In this document: in pieces, positions 45,128 to 57,223 of the stretch | Numbering within the stretch: position 1 is the first letter of the stretch | Layout of the letters: each line of letters starts with the position of its first letter | Source of the DNA: Nilaparvata lugens | Lineage: Eukaryota > Arthropoda > Insecta > Hemiptera > Delphacidae | Direction: 5' to 3' | Assembly (NCBI RefSeq): GCF_014356525.2 | Contig: NC_052512.1 | Coordinates: forward strand, 97,555 to 161,554 | Length of the DNA: 64,000 nt | Position numbers and translations under genes: made by a program | The notes under the pieces: generated by a model | What the model saw: only the letters and a program-made list of their open reading frames with translations | The model's database searches: none | What the model was told of the DNA's origin: nothing

Positions 45128-46340
45128 CGAAATGGCACTGACTCACACACTCACTCACTCGCAGAACTAAAAATTTACAGGACCAAAAACGTTCAAATTT
45201 GGTAGGTATGTTCAGTTTGCCCTTTAGAGGCGCACTAAGAACGGATTTGGAAAAATTTCCAAAGATAAGCCCAAAATCTGCGTTTTTCCAGCGTTTTCTC
45301 AGCTTTATCGAAAACAAAGATGAACAGAAAATGATCAAATTTAGTACAGAAGCTCAGCTAGGGTGTAATAATGTTGTGTTGGAAGGAATTTGCAATAACG
45401 TCAAAGGTACGCCCAAAATTAGTGTTTTTTTTTTGCTTTTTCTCAGATTTATCGAGAACAAATGAACAGAAAATTTTCAAATTTAGTACAGAAGCTCAGC
45501 TAGGGTGTAATAATGTGTTGGAAGGAATTTGCAATAACGCCAAAGATACGCCCAAAATCTGCGTTTTTCCAGCGTTTTCTCAGCTTTATCGAAAACAAAG
45601 TTGAACAGAAAATGTTCAAATTTAGTACAGAAGCTCAGCTAGGGTGTAATAATGTGTTGGAAGGAATTTGCAATAACGCCAAAGATACGCCCAAAATCTT
45701 CGTTTTTCCAGCGTTTTCTCAGCTTTATCGAAAACAAAGATGAACAGAAAATGTTCAAATTTAGTACAGAAGCTCAGCTAGGGTGTAATAATGTTGTGTT
45801 GGAAGGAATTTGCAATAACGTCAAAGGTACGCCCAAAATTGGTGTTTTTTTTTTTTTTGCTTTTTCTCAGATTTATCGAGAACAAATGAACAGAAAATGT
45901 TCAAATTTAGTACAGAAGCTTAGCTAGGGTGTAATAATGTGTTGGAAGGAATTTGCAATAACGCCAAAGATACACTCAAAATCAGCGTTACTCCAGCGTT
46001 TTATTGCTTTTTCTCAGATTTATCGAAAACAAATGAACTGAAATTGTTCAAATTTAGTATAGAAGCTATGCTAGGGTGTAATAATGTTGTGTTAGAAGGA
46101 ATTTAAAATAACGCCAAAGATACACCCAAAATTAGCATTTTTTTGCGTTTTCTCTGTTATTTCATCATCTAATAGACAGAAAATGTTCAAATTTGGTACA
46201 GAGGTTTAGCTAGGGTTTAAAAATTTTGTAATGAGGTGACTTTAATATTACATCGAAGATACGCCCAAAATCAGCGTTTCCCCAACGTTTTTCTCAGCTC
46301 TTCTTCGTTTTCTCAGTACTTTGACCTTCTGATGGAATGA
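44060..46340 (+). repeat. ~137-bp tandem arrays, right arm
   Basis: ATACGCCCAAAAT boxes recur at about 44271, 44409, 44545 and on through 45200-46280. Units share CAGAAAATGTTCAAATTTAG, AGCTCAGCTAGGGTGTAATA and GCGTTTTTCCAGCGTTTTC. The run is split by the second half of the 1194-bp duplication (44614-45190). Later units diverge toward 46340. Short open frames follow the unit and are not genes. Confidence 0.9.
45069..45126. repeat. (TA)n microsatellite, second copy
   Basis: About 28 TA repeats at the equivalent site of the duplicated 1194-bp unit. Confidence 0.9.
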
Positions 46341-46470
46341 AGCATGCTCAAATGAAAAATGCAGGCGAGCGAAGCGAGCCCGTTGAACTCATTTTTGGAC
46401 GATCCAGTCGGGGGTCCAGGAGGCGGAGCCCCCTGGTTAGACGGATATGGCGAGCGAATAATGGATTCCA
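46341..46470 (-). repeat. GC-rich array boundary with GCGAGCGAAGCGAGC word
   Basis: AGGCGAGCGAAGCGAGCCCG and GGGGTCCAGGAGGCGGAGCC stand out in AT-rich DNA. It is the inverse of 34950-35060. In both arms it caps the ~137-bp array. Confidence 0.75.
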
Positions 46471-46544
46471 ATATGAATAAAAATATTCCAATAATAGAAA
46501 GAACTTGTTGAGCGAATGTCAACTGATAGGCTGTGTTGTGCTAG

Positions 46545-46930
46545 AAGGATGTTACTCCAAAAAGTTCCTTGTGAATCTTTTCGGATGAAACACGTTGCTT
46601 TCGATAAGATACAAGAGAGCATCTGCTGCTCAAGGTAGAATACATTGAAGCTCCTTGTGTATCTTTTCGATTGCAACACGTTGCTTGTGGGAAGATACAA
46701 AAGAGCAACAAATTGCCTTCGAGAAGATACAAGAGAGCATCTGCTGCTTATGGTAAGATACATTAAAACTCCTTGTGTATCTTTTCGGATGCAACAAATT
46801 GCCTTCGAGAAGATACAAGAGAGTATCTGCTGCTTATGGTAAGATACATTGAAGCTCCTCGTGTATCTTTTCGGATGCAACACGTTGCTTTCGAGAAGAT
46901 ACAAAAGAGCATCTATTGCTTATGGAGAGA
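46545..46930 (+). repeat. 86-bp hairpin VNTR, array 7 (about 4 units)
   Basis: Units of the GCAGCAGATGCTC subfamily in reverse orientation (GAGAGCATCTGCTGCTTATG). Left flank AGAAGGATGTTACTCCAAAA; right flank TTGAACGGGTAGTATTGTAG. Mirror of array 2. Confidence 0.85.
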
Positions 46931-47274
46931 TACATTTTAAAAAATGCTGGATGTTTTTGAACGGGTAGTATTGTAGTCTAGTGGCCCTCCGCCAATAGGC
47001 AGAGCTACACAGGTCCCGGATTTACTTTCCCGGTTATTTAATTTCATGCTCTTGTCCTGAAACTACCACCAATGATGATTATTACGATCACGATGACGGG
47101 AGTGCACTTTTTGATGAAGATAGATAGCTAGCTCCATGTAAAAGAATATACCTAACAAATTTAATCAAAACTGACTTCAAGCTCTTGATCAAATAAAAAA
47201 GTAGAACTAAGAGAAACTAAGAGGGTGCTCCATTTCTCAAAGGAGATACTACCGCGGAGTCTTTATGAGATCAA

Positions 47275-47559
47275 GAAATACAAAGTGAGAGAGAAGGATA
47301 GAGAGTTCGAGATCGAATTTCATAGAGAAGGAGAGAATGAGAGAGAGACCGATGAGATATGGAGAACCGGGGAAGGAGAAACAGGCGTGGAAGAGTGACG
47401 GAAGGATAGAGAGTTTGAGATTAAATTTCATATAGAAGAAGAGAATGAGAGAGAGACCGATGAGGGATGGATGGAGAACCGTGGAAGGAAAACAGGCGTG
47501 GAAGAGTTACGGATGAAGAATAGTGGAGAAAGAAGAGAGAAGAGGGTAGAAAATATTCC
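47275..47559. repeat. AG-rich tandem duplication at the LTR-element junction
   Basis: GGATAGAGAGTTCGAGATCG at about 47298 recurs as GGATAGAGAGTTTGAGATTA at 47403, with GAGAGAGAGACCGATGAG in both. The left-arm paralogue has a single copy. The element's left LTR starts at 47560. Confidence 0.75.
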
Positions 47560-49840
47560 TGAGTCTATACCTAATTCATGCAGGTGAACGGGCTAGAGTC
47601 AAGAAAACTTCAATTAATCTTGCCATGCCTGATTTAATAGGTTTATACTATAGAAAATCACTACAATTTGAAATAATTGAAAAATACAAACAGTTTCAAT
47701 AAACATTGGCAACTAAAATCGAACAACAGAAACAACAATTTCATGTTACTTTGTTGACATTCTTCATCTGATTCGGGGGCGCATTACTATCCCCGTTTAG
47801 ATAGCAATACGTCACAAAACCAAACAATATCAGTCATCAAATAACAAATAATTAACTTCAACATGAAATTACTCAAGAAAGAAAAGCCCGTTGAACCCAA
47901 GTTTCGTCGATAGTAACCCGTATAACCCATTTCATAATAATTTTGAATCCCCACTTTTGATTGACATTCTCGAATGAACCTTTGTTTCACTACACTGCAC
48001 TTTCGTTGGTCTGTACGTTGCTTTATCGTCGGGGTTACAGTACCTTGTTTTTGGCGGTGAGCTTTTACCGGTTGAATTTGGCTTGACGGCGACGTCCTCT
48101 TACGTCCCTAGACCTGTCGTCTGAACGGGTGTCTTGAAGCGGTGTTACATAAAGTTGCGGAACCAAAGGGGTGGTAGTACAAGAAGTTGGTTTGGGAACA
48201 CACATGAACCGCTGTAAATAAATGTATTACAGCATTAATTTCTAACTCTTCCTACAATTCATCAAAAGCTAAAACAGGAGTTTATTCTGTTATTTAATTT
48301 AGATTTTATCTTGACGTTCTGATTTCCTTCTCAAAATTTAATAGATTTAAAACAAATTTACTTGCCAGAGTGTCATTAATCTACAATGCAACTTTATGAA
48401 AACACTCGTAATAAATTAATATAATGCTTTTAGAAAAATGAATACTTCATTAATTATGATGTTAACTTTTATGATATTTTTCGTTTGGTTTGCAAAATCA
48501 ATATAATTTTTCATATAGTAGCTCGGCTAATATTGTTGGAAACTTGTGCGCTAGCCAACATTTATTTTATTTATTATTTATGAACTTTAGGACGCAATCC
48601 AAGTGTAAATAACGGGCATTTGCCCAAAACTGCTCAGAACCTTAATTAAAAATGAACATTCCAGAGTTTATGATTTGATTTACCTTTAATTAAATAAAAT
48701 TAGTAGACACATAGAAAATAATTTAAATTGTATTAAAATTTGAACATTCATTAACATTAATTTCCTGGAAAAGAAAAACTTTCTTCTTTGTCTATTAAGA
48801 TTTCTATCATAAAAATTACTAAATTATTCGAAAGCCTTTTAATGGCATAAGAAAACAGAGTCTGAAAAATATAAAATTATAAAATGTCATAAACTCAATA
48901 TGAACATAATCTTAAAAATTTCATTCCAATTTAAAGGCTATCTTCCTGACTTTCAGCAATACTCTACGATAATATATCTCCAGAAACAATAACTCAAATG
49001 TAACGTAACTGATAACTTTCTATACTTCTGTAGAAAAAAAAATTATAATTATCTTCTATCACTAATAAAATCAAAAGGATTATTCTCTATCAATATTATT
49101 AACTTGAAAAATAACAGGCTTAATTAATTCAATACTCTTATGGAAGTTTCAATCAATTAAATTCCCTAAATTATATTTTAACCTTATTTTACGTACCTTA
49201 GCGGTTATTTGAAGAAACAATTATTCGTACATGATGAAGAAACACAATTAAACCTTTCAGGACATGGCACTACTAGTAAATTTAAACATTAATAAAAAAT
49301 AAAACTAGCTCCTACATTAACTACTGAAATAAACTTATAAACCTGCCCAAAAAGGGGGAAACATAGTGACTACATCTTTACTCTCGTAGTGCTCCTAGCA
49401 AAGTGTCCTCCGGAACGTAATCTGGTCTCTCGACTGGGGAATCCCCACTACTGTTTTTAGAAACAGGTCTCCTATTGGGCGAATGGAATCAATTTGACCA
49501 ATCGTCGCGTGGCTTCTACAGCCTTTGGACCAAATAGTAACTGCAAAATCGGTAGTTTGTTATAATTTCAATGCTTGCTGTTTTCCAACTTATCGCATTT
49601 TATGTCGCGACAAGAAGGCTAAGTTTTAGAGATAATTCCATAATCTACATTCCTCGACGACTCGGAGCCACAATTTTCAAATATCTATCATGGGAAACTC
49701 GAAGTCATGGCCGTTCATAATAGAGAGAGAAAATAATTTATTTCGCTAACTCACTTACAATAATGGCTCTAGTCTATTGCGTATTAAATTTACTATTATA
49801 ACTTGGGAAAAGGCCTGAATTAAAGAGAGTGCCCGGCACA
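47560..49840 (-). repeat. 3' LTR (left copy)
   Basis: 2281 bp, from TGAGTCTATACC to GGCACA on the plus strand. Nearly the same as 57224-59493; differences are mostly one- or two-base gains and losses. It contains a minus-strand open frame at 47787-47990 also seen in the other copy. Confidence 0.92.
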
Positions 49841-49856
49841 CTCCCCTTCCTTCCGG
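49841..49856 (-). other. Polypurine tract
   Basis: Plus-strand CTCCCCTTCCTTCCGG, i.e. a purine run in element sense, immediately upstream of the 3' LTR. It primes plus-strand DNA synthesis in LTR elements. Confidence 0.85.
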
Positions 49857-51445
49857 TGTGAAACACGCAAAAAGAAATCTAATCAGGATATGTTACCATA
49901 GAGGCATTCTGTATGATTTGGAGAGTCGAATTTCTGGATTGATAGTAGGATCCAATTTGAAGCGGGCCCTCTTCAAAAGAAATCTCTTTAATCATTCCGA
50001 AATTCAGCAAAATGTATAACTAATTGAGATTTGTGGCAAGAGTCTTTAAAACTGTGGCAAGAGTCAGGACAAAACAATATGGCGTGTCCACCTTTTAAGT
50101 AGGTACTAAAGACGGACCGAGTATAATAATCTTGAATACTTCAATCACTTTATTGAGTCCCTGGTTATTTTCTTGGCAAACTCTAACAAGGGAAAACGTT
50201 TAAAAGACATCATAGTTTTAATTGGTTCTATGTTACTCTGCTGTTGTAAAATATAGAGTACGTTGATCATAATAGTAAAGGATGAAACTTTTCACTCTGC
50301 TGAATGTATTGAAATCTAACTATCATTACTATAGAGTTGAGAGTGCAACATATTTTTAACAATATAAAGCAATTCAATAGGCAATACTATTCTACATCGA
50401 CTACGATTCAAAGATAATAATGGTTGAAACTGCAACGCTAGCGAGCCATCGGAGAGCAATGACACACGCTTGATGTACATTCCGTAGCTATGAAAATTTC
50501 TATCCATTATTGTATTCCAGCAGGAAATCTCTATCACTGAATTATATTAAGTGAACTAAAACGGAAGCAGTTAAACTGAATACACCTATGATAAGATTAT
50601 AATTGTATTAATCATGGAAGGTAAACTAATAAAGAATAGGGATATCAACAAAATAATATGAAATATAAAGCGAATAGAATATAAAATATGAGGCCTTAGA
50701 CATTATTCTTATTATTTTATGAATGGAATATATATTATCTATATGTACTAACTCCTAACTATGTGAATGTATAATTCTTAACTATGAATGGATGAGTATT
50801 AAGCTATTGAAAATGGGTATAGTATAGATATTATGATAAATCGTCTTATGCTAAATAACTTATTATTATTATTATTATTATTAGAGACATCATTTACATA
50901 CATAGTATTATGACTGTTGACTTCAAAAATTGATCATCACCCGATTTACCAAACAATCAATTATCTACTACCGTGGGAAAACTGTACAATCATTTACCAC
51001 GAGTATGCAGCCGATCAATGAAATAAAATTAAACCTAATTCACCTACCTAAATATATTTAATATTACGAAGTTAATAACATAATTTAATGACTAATCTAG
51101 TTGCGCAAGTTATTTACATTCCGGAATTTCTTCTATATACATTATATTGTCACGTAACAAAATCTTTGACTAAACCCTTCATGAACCCGTAATGAATCCT
51201 TATAACAAATACGGTAAATATCTTTATCACAACTCTTTTTTCTCTTTTCTCCTTCTCATTCATTAGGAATCATCTCGTTGAGTGTATAGAGACAGGCTAT
51301 AGAGTGGCGCCATACTCACAAAAACTTATCCAATTATAACTCACGACAAAAAATCTTGCCTTCAATAGACTGATCATATCCTGGTCGGATCTTTTTCAAC
51401 ATAACTCAAGTAGTCATCTTTCAAATTGCTGTTTATGGTGGTTTG
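49857..51445 (-). other. Non-coding tract between integrase and 3' LTR
   Basis: 1.6 kb in the position where some Ty3/gypsy elements carry env. No env-like frame: the longest minus frame (50316-50537, 73 codons) has no signal peptide, furin site or membrane anchor. A (TTA)n run lies at 50866-50882. Confidence 0.5.
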
Positions 51446-52434
51446 TCAACCGTTGAACATTTTTATTTGAGAGACATGAGCTTTTTGTACAAAATTTTGG
51501 GTGGCGGGGTCGTGTAACGATACGGTAACCGGAGAAAACCAGTCCTTAATAACGAACGGTCCCTTCCACCTGTAACTGAGTTTGCTAGAAATCTTATTAA
51601 CGGCGCTGGATTGTACATGTGCTTGTAATAATACCAAATCACCCGTTTTGAAAGGTACATCGACACGACGCCGATCATACCTCTCCTTCACTCTCGTATG
51701 TGCTCGAAGTAGATTATTTCGAGCCTTCCTCCAAATCTGAACTGTTCCCGAATTTAGTCGTTCGGGGAAAATCTCATCCAACTTCCATGCATTAAGCAAT
51801 GGGTGATTGGGACTATACCTAAACATAAGTGAAAAAGGGGTACACCCTGTGCTATCATGTGAAGCCAGGTTGAAGGCCAATGGCAGCCAGCTTAGGCAGT
51901 CATGCCATCTGGTTTGCGATTCTGCGTGAAAAGCAATCAGAGCGCTTTTCAAGTTTCGGTTCACGCGTTCAGCTACATTGGGGCAGGGGTAATAAGGGGG
52001 CGTTGTGATATGTTGGATTCCTAATTGGAAACGAAAATTTCTAAACAACGTCGAAGTGAAGATGGTCGCATTATCTGTCACCAGTCTTCTAGGCACAGAA
52101 AAATTAACAAAGATTGATTTCAGTGCTCTAATTACGGCTGCAGTATTCCTTTTCTAAGTGGTATTAACCAACAAAACTTAGTAAACGAATCAACGCAAGA
52201 TAGAATCTGAGTATATCCCTCAGTAGTTTTGACTAACGGGCCTACTAAATCACAATAGAAACGAGCTAATGGTTCATTGTCAACTCTAGAAGCAAGAAAA
52301 CCATAATTTTGTTTAGTGGAAGGTTTACTACGTCCACAAATATCACATGACTTTACAAGTTGGGCAATATCCTTTCTAAGTCCGGGCCAATAAAAATGTT
52401 CTAGAATCTTATGTGTGGTCTTTGCAAGGCCCAA
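51446..52434 (-). pseudogene. Integrase region of pol
   Basis: Two frames (52132-52434, 51446-52096). The first holds the zinc-binding end (THKILEHFYWPG, SCDICG) and the first catalytic Asp in FYCDLVGPL. The second has VTDNATIFT (Asp 8) and NVAERVNRN (Glu 43), giving the D-35-E spacing of retroviral-type integrases. The C-terminal YRWKGPFVI is the GPY/F module and is followed by a stop 34 residues later, so no chromodomain. At least one frameshift near 52115 separates the halves. The protein would insert element cDNA into the genome. Confidence 0.88.
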
Positions 52435-52582
52435 GTGTCCACCAATGGAGGTCTCATGATAATACTTGAATACAAGGGGGATGAGAATTCAAGGAACTAC
52501 TATCTTCAGCTGATCGCTAGTCCTAACTTCAGTAACTAGAACACCTTTCCGTAAACTGTACGGGAATTGTTCTTCATTCTTA

Positions 52583-53931
52583 TCAATTTTTTCGAGAATA
52601 TCTTACAAAAGGGGTCATTGTCTTGATGAACTCAATATCGGTGAAGACTAGAGGGAAATCAGACAACTTCAACGAATTCACCATACTAAACAAAGGTTCG
52701 ACTTCAAATTTTGAACTTTCTGGAGTTTCTTCGGTACTAGTTTCATCCTGATACATTCTTGAAAGGCAATCGGCCACTACATTTAATCGCCCGGGTATGT
52801 GGGTGACTTCGAATTGGTAGGTTAACAATTTCAAAATCCATCTGCCAATTCTTCCCGTATTTTTGGGGTTATTGAGCATCCAAGTTAGAGCAGAATTATC
52901 AGTCAATAATTTAAATTTGGAATGTTGAAGGTACAATCTAAATTTTTCCATCCCGTAAATCGCCGCTAGACATTCAAGCTCGTAGGTTGAATATTTGCAC
53001 TCCTGTTGACTCAGTTTCTTTGAGGCATAAGCAATAGGGTGAAAAATACCGTCAAATTCCTGAGAAAGTACAGCAGATATGGCCGTTGAAGAGGCATCCG
53101 TTTGGAGAACAATTGCTTAGAGAAATCGGCCGTCTTCAAAATAGGAGGACAAGATATGGCCTTTTTCAACCCTTGAAAGGCTTGCTCATGAGTTTCATCC
53201 CAAATAAATTTACAATTTTTTTTTCGAAGATCATTGAGCGGTGTGGCGATCTCAGCGTATCTAGGGATAAATTTATGAAAGTAGCCCACCATCCCGATGA
53301 AACGAGCGATAGCTTTTTGATTTTTGGGAGTAGGAAATTCACGAATATTCTTGGTGCGAGAAGGATCAATAGAAATACCATCTTGGTTGATCAGTGACCC
53401 AAAAACGAAATCTGTTTTTTTGCAAATAGAGCCTTTTCCGGATTGACGGTGAAACCAGCTTCACGTAAGCGGAGCAGTACGGCCTCATATGTGCCAGGTG
53501 TGAATCAAAATCTTTAGAGTAGATAACTATATCGTCCAAATAATGAAAAACAAACTTATATTTCACATCTCCAAACAGTCGGTCTAATACCGAAGAAAGT
53601 GCTTGTGCACCGGTAGCCAGCCCGAACGGAATACGCTTGAATTGATAAGTATTTCGCATAGTACAAAACGTAGTTAGTGTCTACTTTCTTTAGCAAGGGG
53701 GATTTGATAATACGCTTGATTCAAATCCAGTACTGAGAAGTATTTAGCACCATTGAAAAAGTGGAAGCAATTTTCGATGTTTGGTAATGGGACTGAATCT
53801 AACGACACCTTTTTGTTTAAGAAACGATAATCAACGACAAGTCGCCATGAATCACTATTCAAATTGTCTTTACTGGATTTACTTACTAGGAAACAGGGGA
53901 TGAATAATTGAGATCCCTGGCTCAATAACAC
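52583..53931 (-). pseudogene. Reverse transcriptase and RNase H region of pol
   Basis: Frames 53674-53931, 53366-53659, 53011-53292 and 52583-52951 in order. RT: RLVVDYRFLNKK, FSVLDLNQAYYQIPL, FGLATGAQAL and the catalytic YLDDIVIYS (residues 40-43 of its frame). Connection: VGYFHKFIPRYAEIATPL. RNase H: KLLTDNSALTWML and VTHIPGRLNVVADCLSR. All are standard Ty3/gypsy signatures. Four or more frameshifts, about one per 300 bases, prevent translation as read. Confidence 0.9.
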
Positions 53932-54088
53932 CCTCAGCTAACATCTTCTTAATTTTCTTCAACAATTTCCATCTTCATTGGATTTAATTGATATGGGGGT
54001 CTTCTTACGGGTTCGGTGGAAGTTAACCGAATCTTGTATTCTGTAAGATTAGTTTTGCCTAATTTTTGGATAACACATCTTTAATTCA

Positions 54089-54582
54089 TTAAGAACTCCT
54101 TCCAAGGGATTGTTCAAGATGCGATAAGTTATCAGCAACTTCTGTCACGGCGATAGAGTTTACAGGTTCAGAGCACTTTGCTTTCCAATCTTCTTCGAAT
54201 TTGAATTTGTAATTGGGTTTGAAACCAAAGAAATATCTTCTATTAAACAAGTCAAGTATTAATTTGGAATAACTTATGAAATCACAACCTAAAATCATTG
54301 GAAAAGGTACATCATTGGTAATGAAGAATTGAAATACCAGCTGAAATTTTCTACCTTGATTTTTAGTATTACCGACTCATGAAGCAATAGCTGCGTGTTG
54401 TTGGCAGTTGTACAACTAATGTTTTCTTTCTGAGTAATGAGATTTGGAATTTTCGACACTAGGTTATCATAAACCTTTCTTGAAATAATCGAGCGTATGG
54501 CTCCAGAATCAATTAAAGCAACAGACCGTATTTTAGGAGACCCTAAATAACAGGAAATAAAAGGAATTACATTATTGCACAA
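54089..54582 (-). pseudogene. Aspartic protease region of pol
   Basis: ALIDSGAIRSIIS at residues 22-34 of frame 54295-54582 is the DSG active-site motif of retropepsins. The next frame (54089-54298) starts MILGCDFISY, matching the ILG-D-F second conserved block. The frames overlap by a few bases, so a single shift parts them. 54583-54764, between the zinc knuckles and this region, is closed by further breaks. Confidence 0.82.
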
Positions 54583-54764
54583 ACCTCTAATCTTTCCGTG
54601 GGAAGGGTGTCTTTTTTTTCTTGACCTACTAACCCTTTTCTTAGTGCTTTTCTTAACACCATGTCGTCTAGCCCGTTGGATATAACACTGAGGCGAATAG
54701 GTGGAATTTTGTCAGACTGGTTAACTATCATGGAAGCGGTACGTTTTTCTTTTGTTTGTCCTAG

Positions 54765-55067
54765 TCATATTTTCCGGTTTCTACAATCGCGCGAATAATG
54801 ACCGATCTTATTACAAGTATAACATTTCACCTCATTGTCACGCTTAGTAAAGGAAACTTGTGTTTGACCTTGGGCATTATTGTTATTTCGAAAACGTGAG
54901 TTGTTGGGATTAGAATGACAGAATCGAGCAATATGACCAACTTTCTTACAATAGAAACACCTTTGTTCAAGTTGTTCATTACTCCTACTAGGCGGGTTAG
55001 GACCTGACCTATAATTATCGTTCCTAGGCCGTTCAACTCGGTTTCTTTCTTCATCGGCGAAACTCAA
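54765..55067 (-). pseudogene. Gag nucleocapsid with two CCHC zinc knuckles
   Basis: Residues 37-50 (CFYCKKVGHIARFC) and 82-95 (CYTCNKIGHYSRDC) both fit C-x2-C-x4-H-x4-C. The spacing and the basic, Asn-rich linker are typical of a nucleocapsid that binds the element RNA. Confidence 0.88.
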
Positions 55068-55177
55068 GTTTTGAGAGCTTGTACGCTCATATCAATCAAT
55101 TCTTTATATGTCTGAGGACGACTATGGAAGATAAGTCTGGATCTTTCGGCAGGATTAAGTCCCGAACAAATGGTATT

Positions 55178-56431
55178 CACAATTTACATTCGATTAATTT
55201 AAACGTAATAATTTCGCGGCCTCTTTAATTGATACTATGTAGGCGGACAACGGTTCGCCTGTTCTCTGGAGTCGGTAGAATTCCTCCCTTTCAATGACGG
55301 CCAATAATCTTTGCGGACACAAATATTTTAGACCTCAGCATGAAACTGATCAAATGTATAATTAGAATAATAGCAAAATTTATGCGATCGGCTAGAGGTC
55401 CTAGAGAGAAAGGTTGAAGGATCTGGAACAATTGTACATCCGGCAAATCGAACTGAGTTGAAATTTTAATGACAGAGCGATGAATTTCAACAATTTGTCC
55501 ACGACTAAACCATCAGTGTGTGGCAAATCACGCAATAAATGTTCGATCGGGTTAGGGAGACGATTATAAATCGTATTGAACACCGGTGTATAACCTGATT
55601 GAGGTACACTTTGAGGTAGCGCCCTAGTAGACGTGATATTACTGACTGATTGCCTAATCGGAACAAATTGACGGGGGCATTCAATGCGTATACTGTTAGG
55701 GTTCAGTCCCAAGCATGAATCAAAAGTTTGAGTTTCTTTCGGTGCGATAACCAATGCAGGTGGAATGTGCTCTGTGTCGCCGTGTTCATAGAAAACTGGT
55801 GGTGGGGCGGGGACCTCTACTTTTCCTACAAGCGATGGACTTAAGACAGTGGTGGTGAATACTACCGGAGCTGGGGACGGGGCGCGACTTTTGACCTCCT
55901 TTTGTACTTGCAACATAACGGGGTAAGCCGCCTCCAGGGTTGCAAGGCGTTTCTGGATTTCGTTAATCAGTTCGGAATCAGACCTCTCCTGAGCATAATG
56001 AGACAGGTGAATAATTCTATTCAATACGTGTAAGAATTGGTTCACTATTCGATTGAACGATTCTTTCTTTTCAGCATCGGAACCAGTTTTCAGTTGAGGT
56101 AACCACTCATCAATTTTAGCAGTAATTTCATTGATACTCTTTAATTCGAGTCGGGACCTGTCTTCATCATACACCGCGCGATGAATTCTACCACTACCCT
56201 CACCGCGTATTTGACGGTATTGTTGTCTCAAATTAGCGACATCACAATCAACATTACTAGACCAACCGAATGAATTGAGTTCGAAAAGTAATTCCCCTTT
56301 TAGCAGATAGTTTGGATTGATACTACGCGAATACAAAAGACCAAGATCGAAATTTTTTTCTATGTCCTCTTTGACATCCCAAAAATTAACCTTAACGGGC
56401 TGATGGCCGGGGAACGCGGGCTGGAAGCCAT
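55178..56431 (-). pseudogene. Gag capsid-side region
   Basis: The main frame 55401-56336 (311 codons) begins with YSRSINPNYLLKGELLFELN and has a middle part rich in Pro (APPPVF). Downstream coding continues in another frame. An ATG at 56429-56431, followed by about 30 open codons in a different frame, may be the authentic start. No sequence similarity beyond its position upstream of the zinc knuckles was needed for the call; the capsid fold itself I cannot verify. Confidence 0.7.
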
Positions 56432-57223
56432 AGTGTTACGATTTCAATCCCTTCGCCACAAACTTACAAAAGATTAACCTTATCACAAATTTAACATTAA
56501 TTTGGAATCAGTTTCACGTTTTCTAATTCTCCAACTAATAATTATTATTCAGGTTTTAAACTAAAATCTCTCAATATTCACTTTCCCTTCTACTATACTA
56601 TGATGATACTCAAGTACCCGATGCGTGAGACCAGAATACGTACGTTGACATTACAATAATTTCTATCATCATTCACGGAATTACAGAATACAAAAAATTT
56701 ATTCAGCACTTAGAATCAGTTTTTTTCTCACATGTCCTAGTTTCTTCTACTCATTTTTATTCTAACGTTAAACCTTTCAATATCAATGATCAATTTCAAT
56801 ATGAAGTTTCAGAATACTTTCAACTTAAGCATCAATGATACTTGACTTTATCTTAAGCACTTCAAAAGATTATCATTTTAATGGTTTAACATAACTGAAT
56901 AACTTCCTGTTTCATCTACAATTATTTAAACTTCAGAAAATTGGAGTAGCAACAATAAATTATTCATTCAACTCCAAACCCAAAATATTGACAGTTAACA
57001 CGTTCACAGAATGAATTATTAAGTATAGACTCAGAAAAATTGATCTAGTATTATTAGAGTAAGTTATGAAAATTTAATTTTTTAGAAAATTGAATTCCAG
57101 AGATTTAAATATCTCTAGACAGCAGAGTCGGCGCAGTTGTGTGCATCCACTTTTTAAAAGATGATAGATAAGCAATTTTGAATAAAATTGAATTTAGAAA
57201 TAGGCCGACATCTAGAAAATACC
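56432..57223 (-). other. 5' leader between 5' LTR and gag
   Basis: About 790 AT-rich bases with no frame. The bases next to the LTR (TCTAGAAAATACC on the plus strand) do not show the expected TGG-type primer-binding site. Confidence 0.6.

Larger units (their letters stand above)
43420..45807. repeat. 1194-bp tandem duplication in the right arm
   Basis: AAAGTTACGTGCCGCGTAC starts at 43420 and again at 44614, and the following ~1.1 kb repeat in order (CATCGATA block, TTTCCACACCTCAACATAGT, GCGGGAGAATTTGAATTTC, TA tract, 137-bp units). The second copy joins the first inside a 137-bp unit at AAATGTTCAAA, a CAAA microhomology. The left arm has one copy. Confidence 0.85.
41640..47559 (-). repeat. 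Right arm of the large inverted duplication (before LTR element)
   Basis: Reverse complement of 37770 down to about 32900. It continues after the LTR element at 59494. Differences from the left arm: more VNTR and ~137-bp units, a 1194-bp tandem duplication, expanded (TA)n, absence of the transposase-bearing block, and a duplicated AG-rich stretch at 47280-47520. Confidence 0.85.

Noticed and set aside
44060..45927. Frames with repeated 'MFKFSTEAQLGCNNV'-like segments
   Set aside because: Translation of the ~137-bp tandem unit; no independent coding evidence.
49857..51445. Env gene of the Ty3/gypsy element
   Set aside because: Position fits, but no frame longer than 73 codons and no signal peptide, cleavage site or membrane anchor.
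53086..53397. 103-codon plus-strand frame over the retrotransposon RNase H region
   Set aside because: Antisense shadow of the minus-strand pol frames.
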